DNA of 49,516 nucleotides from Lachnospiraceae bacterium (lineage in GTDB: Bacteria > Bacillota > Clostridia > Lachnospirales > Lachnospiraceae). Below, one piece after another: positions 15,073-24,900 of this stretch (its first letter is position 1; the number at the start of each line of letters is the position of its first letter). The notes beneath the pieces were generated by a model. It searched no databases. It was given only the letters and a program-made list of their open reading frames with translations, and was not told the DNA's origin. The stretch lies in the NCBI GenBank assembly GCA_024696005.1, contig JAILHF010000053.1, positions 1 through 49,516 on the forward strand, read 5' to 3'. The translations under genes and the position numbers were made by a program.

Positions 15073-15753
15073 ATGACGGATATTCTGATCATAGAAGATG
15101 ATGAAGAACTGAGAGGGCTTTTGACCGATCTTCTGGAAGCGGACGATTACCGGGTGACGGGAGTGGGAAGCGCGGAAGATGGCGTGGCTTTTCTTGCGAA
15201 GGAAAGCTGCAGGCTCATCCTGCTGGATCTCATGCTCCCGGGGATCGATGGCTTTGCTGCCTGCAGCGCGATCCGGGAGCAGCGGGACGTGCCGATCATC
15301 ATGCTGAGCGCGCGGGGCGATGATGAGAGCAAACTTACCGGATACAGGCTGGGAGCGGATGATTTCCTTGAAAAACCCGTATCGATGCCGATCCTCGGAG
15401 CAAAGATCAAGGCTCTTCTGCACAGAAGTGAAGCGGCACGGACCGGGGGAGATATCCTGCGCTGCGGCGCGATCACGGTCGACACGGCCAGCCGCCTGGT
15501 CTCAAGGAACGGAGCCCCCTGTGAGATCCGGGGAAAGATGTACGATCTTCTCCTTTACATGATGAAGAATCAGGGCAGACTCCTTTTGAAGGACGAACTG
15601 TATGACGCGGTATGGGGGGATCTGTTTGTGGAGCAGTCAACGCTGAACGTCCATGTCAGATGGCTGCGGGAGCGCCTGGAAGACGAACCCGATTCGCCGA
15701 AGATCATTAGGACGGTCTGGCGGAAAGGCTATATTTTCGGGGGCGAAAGTTGA
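15073..15753 (+). CDS. OmpR-family response regulator
   Basis: The protein has 226 residues. The receiver domain (about 3-115) has the acidic pocket Glu8-Asp9-Asp10, phosphoacceptor Asp52 in ILLDLMLPGIDG, a switch serine in MLSARG and Lys in FLEKPVS. The winged-helix DNA-binding domain (about 128-225) includes LYDAVWGD, VHVRWLRERLED and the wing VWRKGYIFG. I take ATG 15073; an in-frame TTG at 15061 is closer to the weak GAGG (15056-15059) and is a real alternative. It overlaps the kinase gene by 4 bases, so the pair is co-translated. A repeat element lies just upstream, and no promoter is recognisable there. Confidence 0.9.
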   Translation: MTDILIIEDDEELRGLLTDLLEADDYRVTGVGSAEDGVAFLAKESCRLILLDLMLPGIDGFAACSAIREQRDVPIIMLSARGDDESKLTGYRLGADDFLEKPVSMPILGAKIKALLHRSEAARTGGDILRCGAITVDTASRLVSRNGAPCEIRGKMYDLLLYMMKNQGRLLLKDELYDAVWGDLFVEQSTLNVHVRWLRERLEDEPDSPKIIRTVWRKGYIFGGES

Positions 15754-17072
15754 AGAGTTTTTACGGCTTTGTCATTTTGATCACATCGGGCTTTCTTCTC
15801 GTGGCCCTGTTTTTGTTCTTCCTGATCGGAAAACATTACGATGACGAGCTCGGCATGCGGAATGTGGTGATGAACCGCATCACGAAAGAAGCGGAGGACG
15901 CCGCGGCAGCGGGAGAAGAAATCCTCCTTCCGGACAGGGAAAGCTATGTGCGCGAGTACGGAGAAAAAGCCGTTCCGGACAGAACGGAATGCATCCGGGT
16001 CGGAGAGACGGATGCGGCCGGCTCAGGCATGCTGCAGACGGAATACGGCTCGGAATACGTAAGCCCGGTCCGGGGGGCGGACGGAACGGCTGTTGCTTTC
16101 CTGATCTTTTCCTATCGGTCGGATGATATCGTCTTTACGAAAGTGATGGCCGGAGCGGTACTGGCCGTCTCGTATCTTGCGGTTCTGCTTGCACTTTTCC
16201 TGGTTTACCGGCGCATGGTAAAGCCAATGGAGGCTTTGGCGGAGTATCCCGAAAAGATCGCCAAGGGCCGGCTTGCGGAGGAACTGCCCCGTTCCGGGAC
16301 AGGGCCTTATGAGCGTTATGTCTGGGGAATGAACATGCTCAGGGACGAGATGGAACGCAAAAGAAAGACGCTGGACATGATGGAACGGGAGAAGCAGACC
16401 CTTGTCATCTCCGTTGCCCACGGCATCAAGACGCCGCTGTCCAATATCCGGCTTTATGCGGAGGCCATTGAACGAGGCATTTATCACGAGGACAAAAAGC
16501 CGGACCGGGCGGATGCCGAAACCGCGGGGCGGATCAAACAGAATGTCGACAAGGCGGAGCTTTTGGTAAAAGAGGTCATGGAAAGGAGTGCGGAGTCGCT
16601 CGGCGTGCAGGAGACGCGCATCTCGTCTTTTTACCTGAAAGAAGTCATGGACACGATGAAAAAGGAATACGGCGCGCGGATGGAGCTTCTGCATATCCCG
16701 TTTGAGACGAAGCTGGAGAATGATCCGCTCTTAAGCAGCGATGCCGATGCGATCTGCAGGGTGATCGCGCAGCTTCTGGACAACGCGGTCAAATACGGCT
16801 CGGGGCGTTTCATCAGCCTGAAGATGGGAAGACAGGATGAGGACGTCATCATCAGTGTGAAGAATAGCGGCTGCTTTCTGAGTGAAGAAGAGACCGCCTA
16901 TGTTTTCAAGAGTTACTGGCGCGGTTCCAACGCCTCCGGCAGGGAGGGGCAGGGGATCGGGCTTTATGTGGCGAAAAAGACGGTGGAAGTGCTCGGCGGG
17001 GATATCTTCATGAAATGCTGGCCCGCGGAGGATGCAACGGAAGTTACGCTGATCCTGCCCACGGAGAGCTGA
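15750..17072 (+). CDS. Sensor histidine kinase, partner of the preceding regulator
   Basis: A 440-residue kinase. Two membrane helices (about 5-28 and 128-152) enclose an extracytoplasmic domain of roughly 100 residues with the pattern of VanS/PhoR-like sensors. A HAMP-like stretch and coiled coil follow, then the H-box SVAHGIKTPLSNI with His224, N-box LLDNAVKYG and G-box GQGIGLYVAKK. The H-box has HGIKTP where H-E/D-x-K-T-P is usual; Gly in place of the acidic residue occurs in some VanS-like kinases and may weaken phosphatase activity. The TTG start at 15750 overlaps the regulator's stop and is needed to include the first membrane helix; no ATG serves. Signal unknown. Confidence 0.88.
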   Translation: MKSFYGFVILITSGFLLVALFLFFLIGKHYDDELGMRNVVMNRITKEAEDAAAAGEEILLPDRESYVREYGEKAVPDRTECIRVGETDAAGSGMLQTEYGSEYVSPVRGADGTAVAFLIFSYRSDDIVFTKVMAGAVLAVSYLAVLLALFLVYRRMVKPMEALAEYPEKIAKGRLAEELPRSGTGPYERYVWGMNMLRDEMERKRKTLDMMEREKQTLVISVAHGIKTPLSNIRLYAEAIERGIYHEDKKPDRADAETAGRIKQNVDKAELLVKEVMERSAESLGVQETRISSFYLKEVMDTMKKEYGARMELLHIPFETKLENDPLLSSDADAICRVIAQLLDNAVKYGSGRFISLKMGRQDEDVIISVKNSGCFLSEEETAYVFKSYWRGSNASGREGQGIGLYVAKKTVEVLGGDIFMKCWPAEDATEVTLILPTES

Positions 17073-17077
17073 AACGC

Positions 17078-17106
17078 TTTCACGGAAAGGAAAAATGTGC
17101 TAAGAT
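17078..17106 (+). promoter_or_regulatory. Possible promoter of the TraX-like gene
   Basis: TAAGAT (17101-17106) with a TGC extension directly upstream, 17 bases after a weak TTTCAC (17078-17083). The extended -10 is the main support. It would give a leader of about 40 nt before ATG 17152. Confidence 0.4.
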
Positions 17107-17151
17107 AGACGCCGGGGCCGGAAAGCGCCCAAACGAAGGAGAAGAGTGATC

Positions 17152-18207
17152 ATGGCAGAGCTTGTTGAAACGGAAACGGCGGAGGTACAAAGCCCCGAAG
17201 CGGGAAAGAAGAAGGGACTGACCGGCACGGCGATCAAAATGATCGCTCTGGTTGCAATGTTTATCGACCATTTCGCAGCCATCGTGCTGACGGATTATCT
17301 GAACAAGGTCACACCGGAGGACCTTGCGCCGGAGCAATCCCAGGCCTGGTTTTCGGAGCACCCGGGGGTCGCGCTGCTGAATGTGATCATGGGGATCATG
17401 CGGCTGATCGGAAGATTTGGCTTTCCCCTGTTTGTATTTCTGATCGTGGAAGGATTTCAGCATACGAGAAGCGTAAAGAAATATGCGATGAATCTTGCCA
17501 TCTTTGCGCTGGTCTCGGAGCTGCCGTTTAACCTGGGCTTTAGGAGCAGGCTCCTGGCCCCGGAATACCAGAACGTGTTCTTCACGCTCCTGCTGGGTCT
17601 GCTTTGCATAACGTTCATCCGGCTGCTCGCAGAACAGAACAGGGACAACGAAAAGCTGCGGCCGCTTTTTTATCTCGCGGCCTTCCTGGCGTGGCCGCTC
17701 CTGCTTTATGCAGTGCTGTTCCAAAGCATTCCCGGCTATGTCGTTGTGATCATGACGAAGCTGAACGAGATGCAGGCGCCGGTTTTCGTGATCCTCTTTT
17801 TATCCGCGGCGCTGATCTCGCTGCTTCTGTTTTTGCTGATCGGCGCAAAATGGGATACGGCCCGCAGAAACACGTTTTCGGGGATCATCCTGCCTCTGTC
17901 TCTTTTCGGAATGATCGCGGAACTGCTGACAACGGATTATTCCTTCGTGGGGGTACTGACGATCGTGGTCATGTACCTGCTCCGGAAGAACAAGACGCTG
18001 GCATTTTCCATGGCCTGTCTGACCCTTACGATCAACAATCCGTCGGAGGTCACGGCATTTCTCATGCTGATCCCGATCGCGAAGTACAACGGGGAACGCG
18101 GCATGAAGGTCAACAAATATCTGTTTTACGCGTTCTATCCGGTGCATATCGGGCTGCTCTATGTCCTCGCTTTTTTGGCGGGATTTACGGGCTTTGCCCT
18201 GAAATAG
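17152..18207 (+). CDS. TraX-family membrane protein
   Basis: A 351-residue multi-pass membrane protein of the TraX type. The family hallmark is near the N-terminus: IKMIALVAMFIDHFAAIV with the conserved Asp-His. Roughly eight to nine hydrophobic helices follow, with the inter-helix motif GRFGFPLFVFLIVEGFQHTR and a late YPVHIGLLY. TraX was named for F-pilin N-acetylation, and the family belongs to the membrane acyltransferase group; chromosomal Firmicutes copies have no established pilin role and may acylate cell-surface molecules. I choose ATG 17152, 10 bases after AAGGAG, over GTG 17146. Confidence 0.82.
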   Translation: MAELVETETAEVQSPEAGKKKGLTGTAIKMIALVAMFIDHFAAIVLTDYLNKVTPEDLAPEQSQAWFSEHPGVALLNVIMGIMRLIGRFGFPLFVFLIVEGFQHTRSVKKYAMNLAIFALVSELPFNLGFRSRLLAPEYQNVFFTLLLGLLCITFIRLLAEQNRDNEKLRPLFYLAAFLAWPLLLYAVLFQSIPGYVVVIMTKLNEMQAPVFVILFLSAALISLLLFLLIGAKWDTARRNTFSGIILPLSLFGMIAELLTTDYSFVGVLTIVVMYLLRKNKTLAFSMACLTLTINNPSEVTAFLMLIPIAKYNGERGMKVNKYLFYAFYPVHIGLLYVLAFLAGFTGFALK

Positions 18208-18221
18208 CTGATGAACCTAAA

Positions 18222-18244
18222 GCGCCGCGGTAAACCCCCGGCGC
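18222..18244 (+). terminator. GC-rich hairpin after the TraX-like gene
   Basis: GCGCCG (18222-18227) pairs with CGGCGC (18239-18244) across an 11-base loop, 14 bases after the stop codon. No T run follows, so it is a weak candidate for termination or RNA end protection. Confidence 0.3.
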
Positions 18245-18292
18245 AGGAACATAAGGACCGTTTTGGCCCGCAAAAACAGAAAGGAGAAGGAA

Positions 18293-18685
18293 ATGGAAGA
18301 GGTATACAAGTTTTTAAAGGAAGCGGAAACCTATTATCTGGCTACGGTGGAGGGTGACCAGCCCCGCGTCCGTCCTTTCGGAACGGCTGACATCTTCGAG
18401 GGGAAGCTTTATATCCAGACGGGCAAGTCCAAGAATGTATCGAAGCAGATCCAGGCAAATCCGAAGGTAGAGATCTGCGCCTTCAAGAACGGGGAATGGC
18501 TTCGTGTTTCGGGAACGCTGGTACGGGATGACAGGATCGAGGCAAAGGAGCACATGCTCGAGACCCATCCCCAGTTGAAGGCCATGTATTCCGCGGAAGA
18601 TGACAATACGGAGGTGCTGTATCTCAAGGATGCCACCGCTGTGTTTTCCTCCTTCACGGCAGCCCCCAGGACCGTGACGTTTTAA
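18293..18685 (+). CDS. Pyridoxamine 5'-phosphate oxidase-like flavin-binding protein
   Basis: A 130-residue single-domain split-barrel protein. YYLATVEGDQPRVRPFGTAD and LYIQTGKSKNVSKQIQANPKVEICAF are the conserved first half of the PNPOx-like/FMN-binding family, whose members bind FMN or F420-type flavins or heme. A short form of this type is usually annotated as a general stress or uncharacterised oxidase; true PdxH activity is unlikely at this length. ATG 18293 follows AAGGAG at proper spacing, so a TTG start ten codons upstream is not needed. Stands between the TraX-like and PgeF genes. Confidence 0.85.
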   Translation: MEEVYKFLKEAETYYLATVEGDQPRVRPFGTADIFEGKLYIQTGKSKNVSKQIQANPKVEICAFKNGEWLRVSGTLVRDDRIEAKEHMLETHPQLKAMYSAEDDNTEVLYLKDATAVFSSFTAAPRTVTF

Positions 18686-18706
18686 GCGAAGGGGCAAAAA
18701 GAGAGA

Positions 18707-19633
18707 ATGACCGGCAGCAGGCAGGCCGCAGGCCTGTCTGCGCTTGTTTTGAGGGAGAGTCGGATTTTGCAGATGAAAGCAGAGATAAAGAAACGGGCGG
18801 GAGCGGAAACGACCGTGCTCCGCGAAAAAGACGGTGTGTGCCTGATCGGCTACAAAGCCCTGGATGGGATCCCCTGGCTGATCAATGCGTTTTCCACGAG
18901 GCTCGGGGGTGTCAGCGAAGGCATTTACGGCGAGATGAACCTCTCTTTTACCGTGGGAGACGATCCGGAGCACGTGCTGGAGAACCACCGCATCGTGGGC
19001 CGCATGATCGGTGTGGCGCCGGAGGACATGGTGCTGGCGGCGCAGACGCATACCGCGAACGTCATGCGGGTAGGAGAAGAACACCGCGGGATGGGGCTCG
19101 TGAGGGAACGGAGCTACACCGATGTGGACGGGATCATGACGGATGCGCCGGGCCTCTGCCTTGTGACCTCCTATGCCGATTGTGTGCCGCTTTATTTTGT
19201 TGATCCCGTGCACCGGGCCATCGCCCTTTCGCATTCCGGCTGGCGCGGAACGGTCGCTAACATTGCGCAAAATACGGTAACGGAGATGCATAAAGCCTTT
19301 GGAAGCAGTCCGGAGGAACTCATCGTCTGCATCGGTCCCTCGATCGCCGCGGAATGCTACGAAGTGGGAGAGGATGTGGCGGAAGCTTTCCGGAACGCTT
19401 ATCCCAAAGAGGAGGCAGGACGGATCCTGACAGCCGAACCGGGGAAAGAGGGAAAATACCTCCTGGATCTGACCGAGGCCAATGTCTGCAATCTGAGAAA
19501 GGCGGGCGTCCGCGAGGAACATGTGCAGAAGCCGGACCTGTGCACGGCCTGCAACGCGTCCTGGATGCATTCCCACAGGGCCAGCAACGGAAAACGCGGC
19601 GGTATGAGCGCTTTTCTCTGCATCCGGCCTTAA
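18707..19633 (+). CDS. pgeF: Laccase-domain protein PgeF/YfiH (purine nucleoside phosphorylase-like)
   Basis: A 308-residue protein of the YfiH/PgeF (DUF152) family with the three zinc-binding positions: His in AAQTHTANV, Cys in TSYADCVPLYF and His in SHSGWRGTVANIA. The FSTRLGGVSEG motif and the terminal cysteine cluster DLCTACN are also conserved. Members are reported to phosphorolyse or deaminate purine nucleosides, or to correct peptidoglycan mis-synthesis, so the role is not settled. An internal ATG at 18773 would remove a 22-residue N-terminal segment of low conservation and is an alternative start. It lies 21 bases after the PNPOx-like gene. Confidence 0.88.
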   Translation: MTGSRQAAGLSALVLRESRILQMKAEIKKRAGAETTVLREKDGVCLIGYKALDGIPWLINAFSTRLGGVSEGIYGEMNLSFTVGDDPEHVLENHRIVGRMIGVAPEDMVLAAQTHTANVMRVGEEHRGMGLVRERSYTDVDGIMTDAPGLCLVTSYADCVPLYFVDPVHRAIALSHSGWRGTVANIAQNTVTEMHKAFGSSPEELIVCIGPSIAAECYEVGEDVAEAFRNAYPKEEAGRILTAEPGKEGKYLLDLTEANVCNLRKAGVREEHVQKPDLCTACNASWMHSHRASNGKRGGMSAFLCIRP

Positions 19634-19653
19634 GAGAGCGCATTTTGGTCCCG

Positions 19654-19696
19654 GGCCCCGGACCGAAAGGCGGACATGCGGGGGCCTTGATTTTGC
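19654..19696 (+). terminator. Probable terminator after pgeF
   Basis: GGCCCCG (19654-19660) pairs with CGGGGGCC (19679-19686) with one bulged base, followed by TTGATTTTG. The T run is interrupted. It separates pgeF from the signalling operon, whose promoter lies just downstream. Confidence 0.45.
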
Positions 19697-19716
19697 TGGT
19701 GATATGTTCCGTTTTG

Positions 19717-19725
19717 TGCTATGAT
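19717..19725 (+). promoter_or_regulatory. Extended -10 promoter of the signalling operon
   Basis: TGC-TATGAT (19717-19725) is an extended -10 box; a recognisable -35 is lacking at 17 bases. It would start transcription near 19732, about 30 nt before the ribosome binding site of the first HD-GYP gene. Confidence 0.5.
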
Positions 19726-19762
19726 TAAAGGTGACGGCAAGCGTAACCGTCCGGAGGCTTCC

Positions 19763-21901
19763 ATGAGTGAACCGGTCCTGTCACAGAAAAAGCAGAATAT
19801 AGCGGCATTTTTCCTTTGTATCGCTGCCATCGCGCTCAATCTTTTGTTGAGTGCTCTTGTTTCCGCGTTCCGGCTTCCGATCTATCTGGATACCGTCGGG
19901 ACCGTCGCCATCGCCGCCATGGGCGGCTATCTGCCCGGCGTTCTGGTGGGCTTTTTCACAAATCTCCTCCGGAGCCTGAACGATCACACATCCTGGTACT
20001 ACGGCGTGGTCAGTGTGGGCGTGGCTCTTCTGACCGCAGGCCTCTTTCAGCGGGGGAAGCTGAAAAAGCTGTCGGGCATCCTGCTGCTGATCCTGTTCAG
20101 CAGTCTGATCGGAGGCAGCGCCGCGGCACTCATCCCCTTTTTCATGGAGGGGATCAGCTTTGAAAACGGTTCTCTGGCCGCATTTTTGAACGATACGGGT
20201 TATTTCGGCCCGGAGCTTTCCTTTTTTCTCTCGAAATATCTGACGGATATCCCGGATAAAGCACTTTCGGTGTTCCTTGCCCTGGGGATCATCCGCTTCA
20301 TTCCCCGGAAGGCCTACCGCTATTTCAGTTTCGGCGCCCGGCTGCAGGGAATGCTCACCGAAGAGGAAGTGTTCAGCGAAGGACGCAGGCACAACCGTGT
20401 CATTTCCCTGCGGACAAAGGTCTTTCTGGTGATCGGCTCCTTTCTGGTGATGGTCTCCGTGGTCGCCGCGGGGATCAGCATGGCGGTATACCGGAAGACC
20501 GTCATCCGGGAACATACAAGGATCGCCCGGGGAACGGCCATGATCGCGGCCAATATCCTGGACGGCGACAGAGTGGAAGCTTACATCAGGGAAGGCCGGT
20601 CTGCGGAAGGATACGCCGAGACCGAGGAGCTTCTCCGGAAGCTGATCCGCAGTTCCATGGACATTTCCTATGTGTTTGCCTACCGGATCGAACGGGAGGG
20701 CTGCCGTGTGGTCTTTGACGTCGAAGCCGAAGCGACGATGAACGGGGAATCCTGCGAGGAACCCGGCACCCTGATCGACTTCGATCAAAGCTTTCTGGAC
20801 CGTGTGCCCGACCTTCTCGAAGGAAGAGAGATCGAGCCCGTCATCAGCAGAGACAGATACGGTCATCTCCTCACGGCCTACCAGCCTGTTTTCGATTCCA
20901 GCGGGAAATGTGTCTGCTACACGGGCGCCGATGTGGACATGGGCCAGCTGTCCGCTATGGAGAGGAGCTTTATGACCGAGATGATCTCGGTGTTTGCCGG
21001 CTTCTTTGCCATCCTCAGTGTTTTTGCGATCTGGCTGACCAGCTATCACATCGTGCTTCCGATCCGCTCCATCACGGCGCGTCTCGACAGGTTTTCCAAG
21101 GGTATGGATACCCAGGAGGATATGGATGAGGATGTGAAGAGTCTCCGGAAACTCAGGATCCATACCGGCGACGAGATCGAGATCCTTTATAACGCGATCT
21201 GCCGGATGACCCAGAATCAGGCGGAGCAGATGCGCAGCATCCGTCGTCTGTCGGAATCAACCGCAAAGATGCAGGACGGTCTGATCATCACGATGGCGGA
21301 TATGGTGGAAAACCGCGATTCGGATACCGGTGCGCATATCCAGAAAACGGCGGGCTATGTCAAGATCATTGCGGAGGCCCTGATGAAGAAGGGCTATTAT
21401 GCGGAAAAGATCACGCCCAAGTTCGTGTCCGATGTGGTGCGTTCGGCGCCGCTCCATGACATCGGCAAGATCCACATCCCGGATGGTGTCCTGAACAAAG
21501 CGGGCAAGCTGACGGATGAAGAATACGAGATCATGAAGAGCCATACGGTCAGCGGCAAAAAGATCATCGAAGACGCCATCACCACGGTGGAAGGCGAGAA
21601 CTACCTTAAAGAAGCCAGGAACATGGCCGCTTACCACCATGAACGCTGGGACGGGAAGGGGTATCCGGAAGGCCTGCACGGGGAAGTGATCCCGCTGTCC
21701 GCGCGCATCATGGCGATCGCGGATGTGTTTGACGCACTCACTTCCCCGCGAATCTATAAACCTGCCTTTTCTCTGGAAAAGGCTCTGGAGATCATTGAGG
21801 AAGGAAAGGGAACGCAATTCGATCCGAAGTGCGTGGAAGCATTCATGGATTCCCTGGCCGAGGTGAAAGTGATACTCAGGAAGTACAACAAGGAGGGGTA
21901 G
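19763..21901 (+). CDS. Membrane HD-GYP protein (c-di-GMP phosphodiesterase)
   Basis: A 712-residue receptor-enzyme. About five hydrophobic helices in residues 10-190 resemble small integral sensor/transporter-like domains. A second helix near 220-245 precedes an extracytoplasmic region (about 250-410), a further helix (about 410-435), a HAMP-like segment and the HD-GYP domain at about 510-700. The active-site motifs are canonical: HDIGKIHIPD (His565-Asp566), HHERWDGKGYPEGL (about 624-637), and IADVFDALTS. HD-GYP enzymes degrade c-di-GMP to GMP or pGpG. ATG 19763 follows GGAGG (19753-19757), so an upstream ATG at 19721 is rejected; it also overlaps the -10 box. The hybrid kinase begins 18 bases later. 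Confidence 0.87.
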   Translation: MSEPVLSQKKQNIAAFFLCIAAIALNLLLSALVSAFRLPIYLDTVGTVAIAAMGGYLPGVLVGFFTNLLRSLNDHTSWYYGVVSVGVALLTAGLFQRGKLKKLSGILLLILFSSLIGGSAAALIPFFMEGISFENGSLAAFLNDTGYFGPELSFFLSKYLTDIPDKALSVFLALGIIRFIPRKAYRYFSFGARLQGMLTEEEVFSEGRRHNRVISLRTKVFLVIGSFLVMVSVVAAGISMAVYRKTVIREHTRIARGTAMIAANILDGDRVEAYIREGRSAEGYAETEELLRKLIRSSMDISYVFAYRIEREGCRVVFDVEAEATMNGESCEEPGTLIDFDQSFLDRVPDLLEGREIEPVISRDRYGHLLTAYQPVFDSSGKCVCYTGADVDMGQLSAMERSFMTEMISVFAGFFAILSVFAIWLTSYHIVLPIRSITARLDRFSKGMDTQEDMDEDVKSLRKLRIHTGDEIEILYNAICRMTQNQAEQMRSIRRLSESTAKMQDGLIITMADMVENRDSDTGAHIQKTAGYVKIIAEALMKKGYYAEKITPKFVSDVVRSAPLHDIGKIHIPDGVLNKAGKLTDEEYEIMKSHTVSGKKIIEDAITTVEGENYLKEARNMAAYHHERWDGKGYPEGLHGEVIPLSARIMAIADVFDALTSPRIYKPAFSLEKALEIIEEGKGTQFDPKCVEAFMDSLAEVKVILRKYNKEG

Positions 21902-21919
21902 GAGAGCTTGTTGCTGCGG

Positions 21920-24900
21920 ATGAAAAAAAGAGGATATCGTTTTCCGGCAGCCGCTTTGGCACTGCTTCTCTTTTTGTGCCTTGTTTTTTCCGCGGGATCA
22001 GGGGCTTTTGCATCCGGAGGAACGGATGAAGGAAGCGTTCCCGGAGAAGCTGAGCACAAGCCGGTCGGGGGCGGATATGCCGCCAGCGGCCAGGTTGAGA
22101 ACGCCGGATATACGACAAAGATCTATGACGCCTCGAACGGTCTGCCGACTTCGGATGCCAATTTCATACTGGGTGCGAGCGACGGATACATCTGGATCGG
22201 GGCTTACAGCGGGATCATACGTTATGACGGTTCGAATTTTACCAGACTGGATACATCCGGAGGACTGACCAACGGCCGCGGTCTTTATGAGGACAAGGCA
22301 GGAAGGATCTGGGTGGGGACGAACGATAACGGTGTTGTCGTTCTGGACGGAAACGAGAGCACTCACATAACTTACAGGGACGGTCTGCCCTCATCCTCGA
22401 TCCGAATCTTTGCCGAGGATGCTGACGGAAACGTTTTCGTCGGAACGACTGCCGGCATCTGCTATGTCGATTCCGGAATGCAGGTTCATTCCCTGGAGGA
22501 TGACCGCCTGAATGAAGAGCGGGTACTGAAGCTCGATTCCGATGCGGATGGCAGGATCTACGGCCAGACCAAGAGCGGCATCGTTTTCTGCATTGAGAAC
22601 TGCAGGCTTTCGGCGGTTTACGACAGTGATGAACTCGGGATGGAGAAGATCACTTCGATCATGGCGGATCCGGAGCGGGACGGCTGTGTGTATGTCTGCA
22701 CGGAGGGAGATGTGATCTACCGCGGCAGCTTCGGCGAAAAGGCCGAAAACATGGAAGCGATATCGGTGGCCCCTCTTTCGGGCGTGCACTGGATCAGTTT
22801 TGACTGCGGAAGGGTATGGATCTCGTCCATAAGCATGGCGGGTTATCTCGATGAAAACGATGCGTTCCATGTTCTGAACAATCTTCCGATGAACAGCGGA
22901 ATTGAGATGATGACCTCCGATTACCAGGGAAACATGTGGTTTGCTTCATCAACGCAGGGCGTCATGAAGATCGTGACCAACAGCTTTGTCGATCTGTATG
23001 AGGATGCTGCCGTTCCCTCCGAGGTCGTGAATACGGCCTGCCTTCATGACGGGCTTCTGTACAGCGGGACGGACAAAGGGATACGCATACTGGATCTGAA
23101 GGGCGGCGTTGTTGAGAATGAACTGAGCGCTTATGTCGGCGAAAACCGGATCCGCTGCATCAAAGAGGGCAGGAACGGGGAAATCTGGATAGCGGGATAT
23201 TCGAACGACATCGGTCTGATCCGTTATTCCGCGGACGGGACGATAACGTCTTTCACGGAAGAAAACGGGATGCCCGACAATGAAGTGCGCTGCGTGATCA
23301 TGGGACCGGACGATACGGTGCTGGCCGGAACGAACGGCGGCCTGGCTGTCATTAAAGACGGAGAGGTCACAAGGACGGTCGGAGCGGACGAGGGGATAAA
23401 GGACCTGACCTTCCTCTGCCTGGAATGCGGCAAAGAAGGCGAGATCTATGCAGGCAGCGACGGCGACGGGATCTATGTGATCAAAGGATCGGAGATCAGC
23501 AGGATCGGCAGGGACGACGGACTTACCAGTGATGTGGTCATGCGCATCGTGCGGGACGACGTGCGGGACGTGCTCTGGCTGGTCACTTCCAACTCCATCC
23601 AGTATATCAGCGACGGGGAGATCGTCGAGGTGATGTCCTTCCCGTATAACAACAATTACGATCTGTATTTCGGCGAAGAGGATGCCATGTGGATCATTTC
23701 CTCTTTCGGTGTTTATGTGGTGGATGCAAATAAGATGCTCAACGACGAACTTACGGACTACCGGCTGTATACCGTGGAGAGCGGCCTTCCGAGCACGCCG
23801 ACCTCCAATTCCCACGGCACGCTCGGAGAGGACGGCTATCTCTACATTGCCTGCCGCAGCTGCGTGAGCCGGATCAATACCAGCCTCCGGGGGGAGGAAA
23901 GTGTTCCGGTAAAGGCGGCGATCAGCTCGGTGTATTACGGAGACGAACAGATCCTTCCGGACCGTGAGGGGGTATACCGGCTGCCTTCCACAAGGGGAAG
24001 GATACGGATCACGGCGTCTGTTCTGGATTATTCCCTGATGAATCCTCTCGTGAAAGTCTACATGGAAGGAAAAGAAGAGGAAGGGATCAGCGTATCGCGG
24101 AGCAGGCTGCAGCCTCTGGAGTATACGGGCCTGGAATACGGGAGCTATACGCTTCACATAAAGCTCTTTGACAACATGGGCAAAAAAGAACTGCTCGATG
24201 AGAGCTTCCGTTTCGAGAAAAAGGCACGTTTTTTGGAAATGCCGATCGTGCGCCTCCTCATGGCCGTCATCGTGGCAGTCGTGGGCGGCATCGTCGTGTG
24301 GCGTGTCATGAAGAGCACCGTCATCCGAAGGCAGTACGAAGAGATCCGGCAGGCAAAGGAAGAGGCGGAGAGGGCAAACACGGCCAAGTCCCGTTTCCTG
24401 GCCAACATGTCGCATGAGATCCGCACGCCGATCAATACCATCATGGGCATGAACGAAATGGCGCTCCGCGAGGATGCGACGGGGGTCCCGAAGGGCTATT
24501 TCATGGCGATGATGAACTACTCCTTCGATATCCGGAATGCAACGGAGTCGCTTCTGTCGCTGATCAACGATGTCCTGGACATGTCCAAGATCGAATCGGG
24601 CAAGATGCATCTGGTGGAGCAGGAATACGATGTGCAGGAGATGCTCCGTTCCATCGTGTCCATGATCCGCATGCGCAGCACCGAGAAGGAGCTGATCTTT
24701 GACGTGATCGTGGACGAGATCCTGCCCTCGCGGATGTACGGAGATGCCGGCAAGATCAAGCAGATCGTGCTGAACCTGCTGACGAATGCATTGAAATACA
24801 CCGATCACGGCGGCTTTTCACTTTCCGTCTCCCTGGAGGAACGGGAGGATGATAACTGCCTGATCCGCTTCTCGGTCAAGGATACCGGCATCGGCGTGAA

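Noticed and set aside
19721-19762. Upstream ATG for the first HD-GYP gene
   Set aside because: This ATG overlaps the -10 box, while ATG 19763 has GGAGG six bases... upstream and begins the natural membrane-domain N-terminus.
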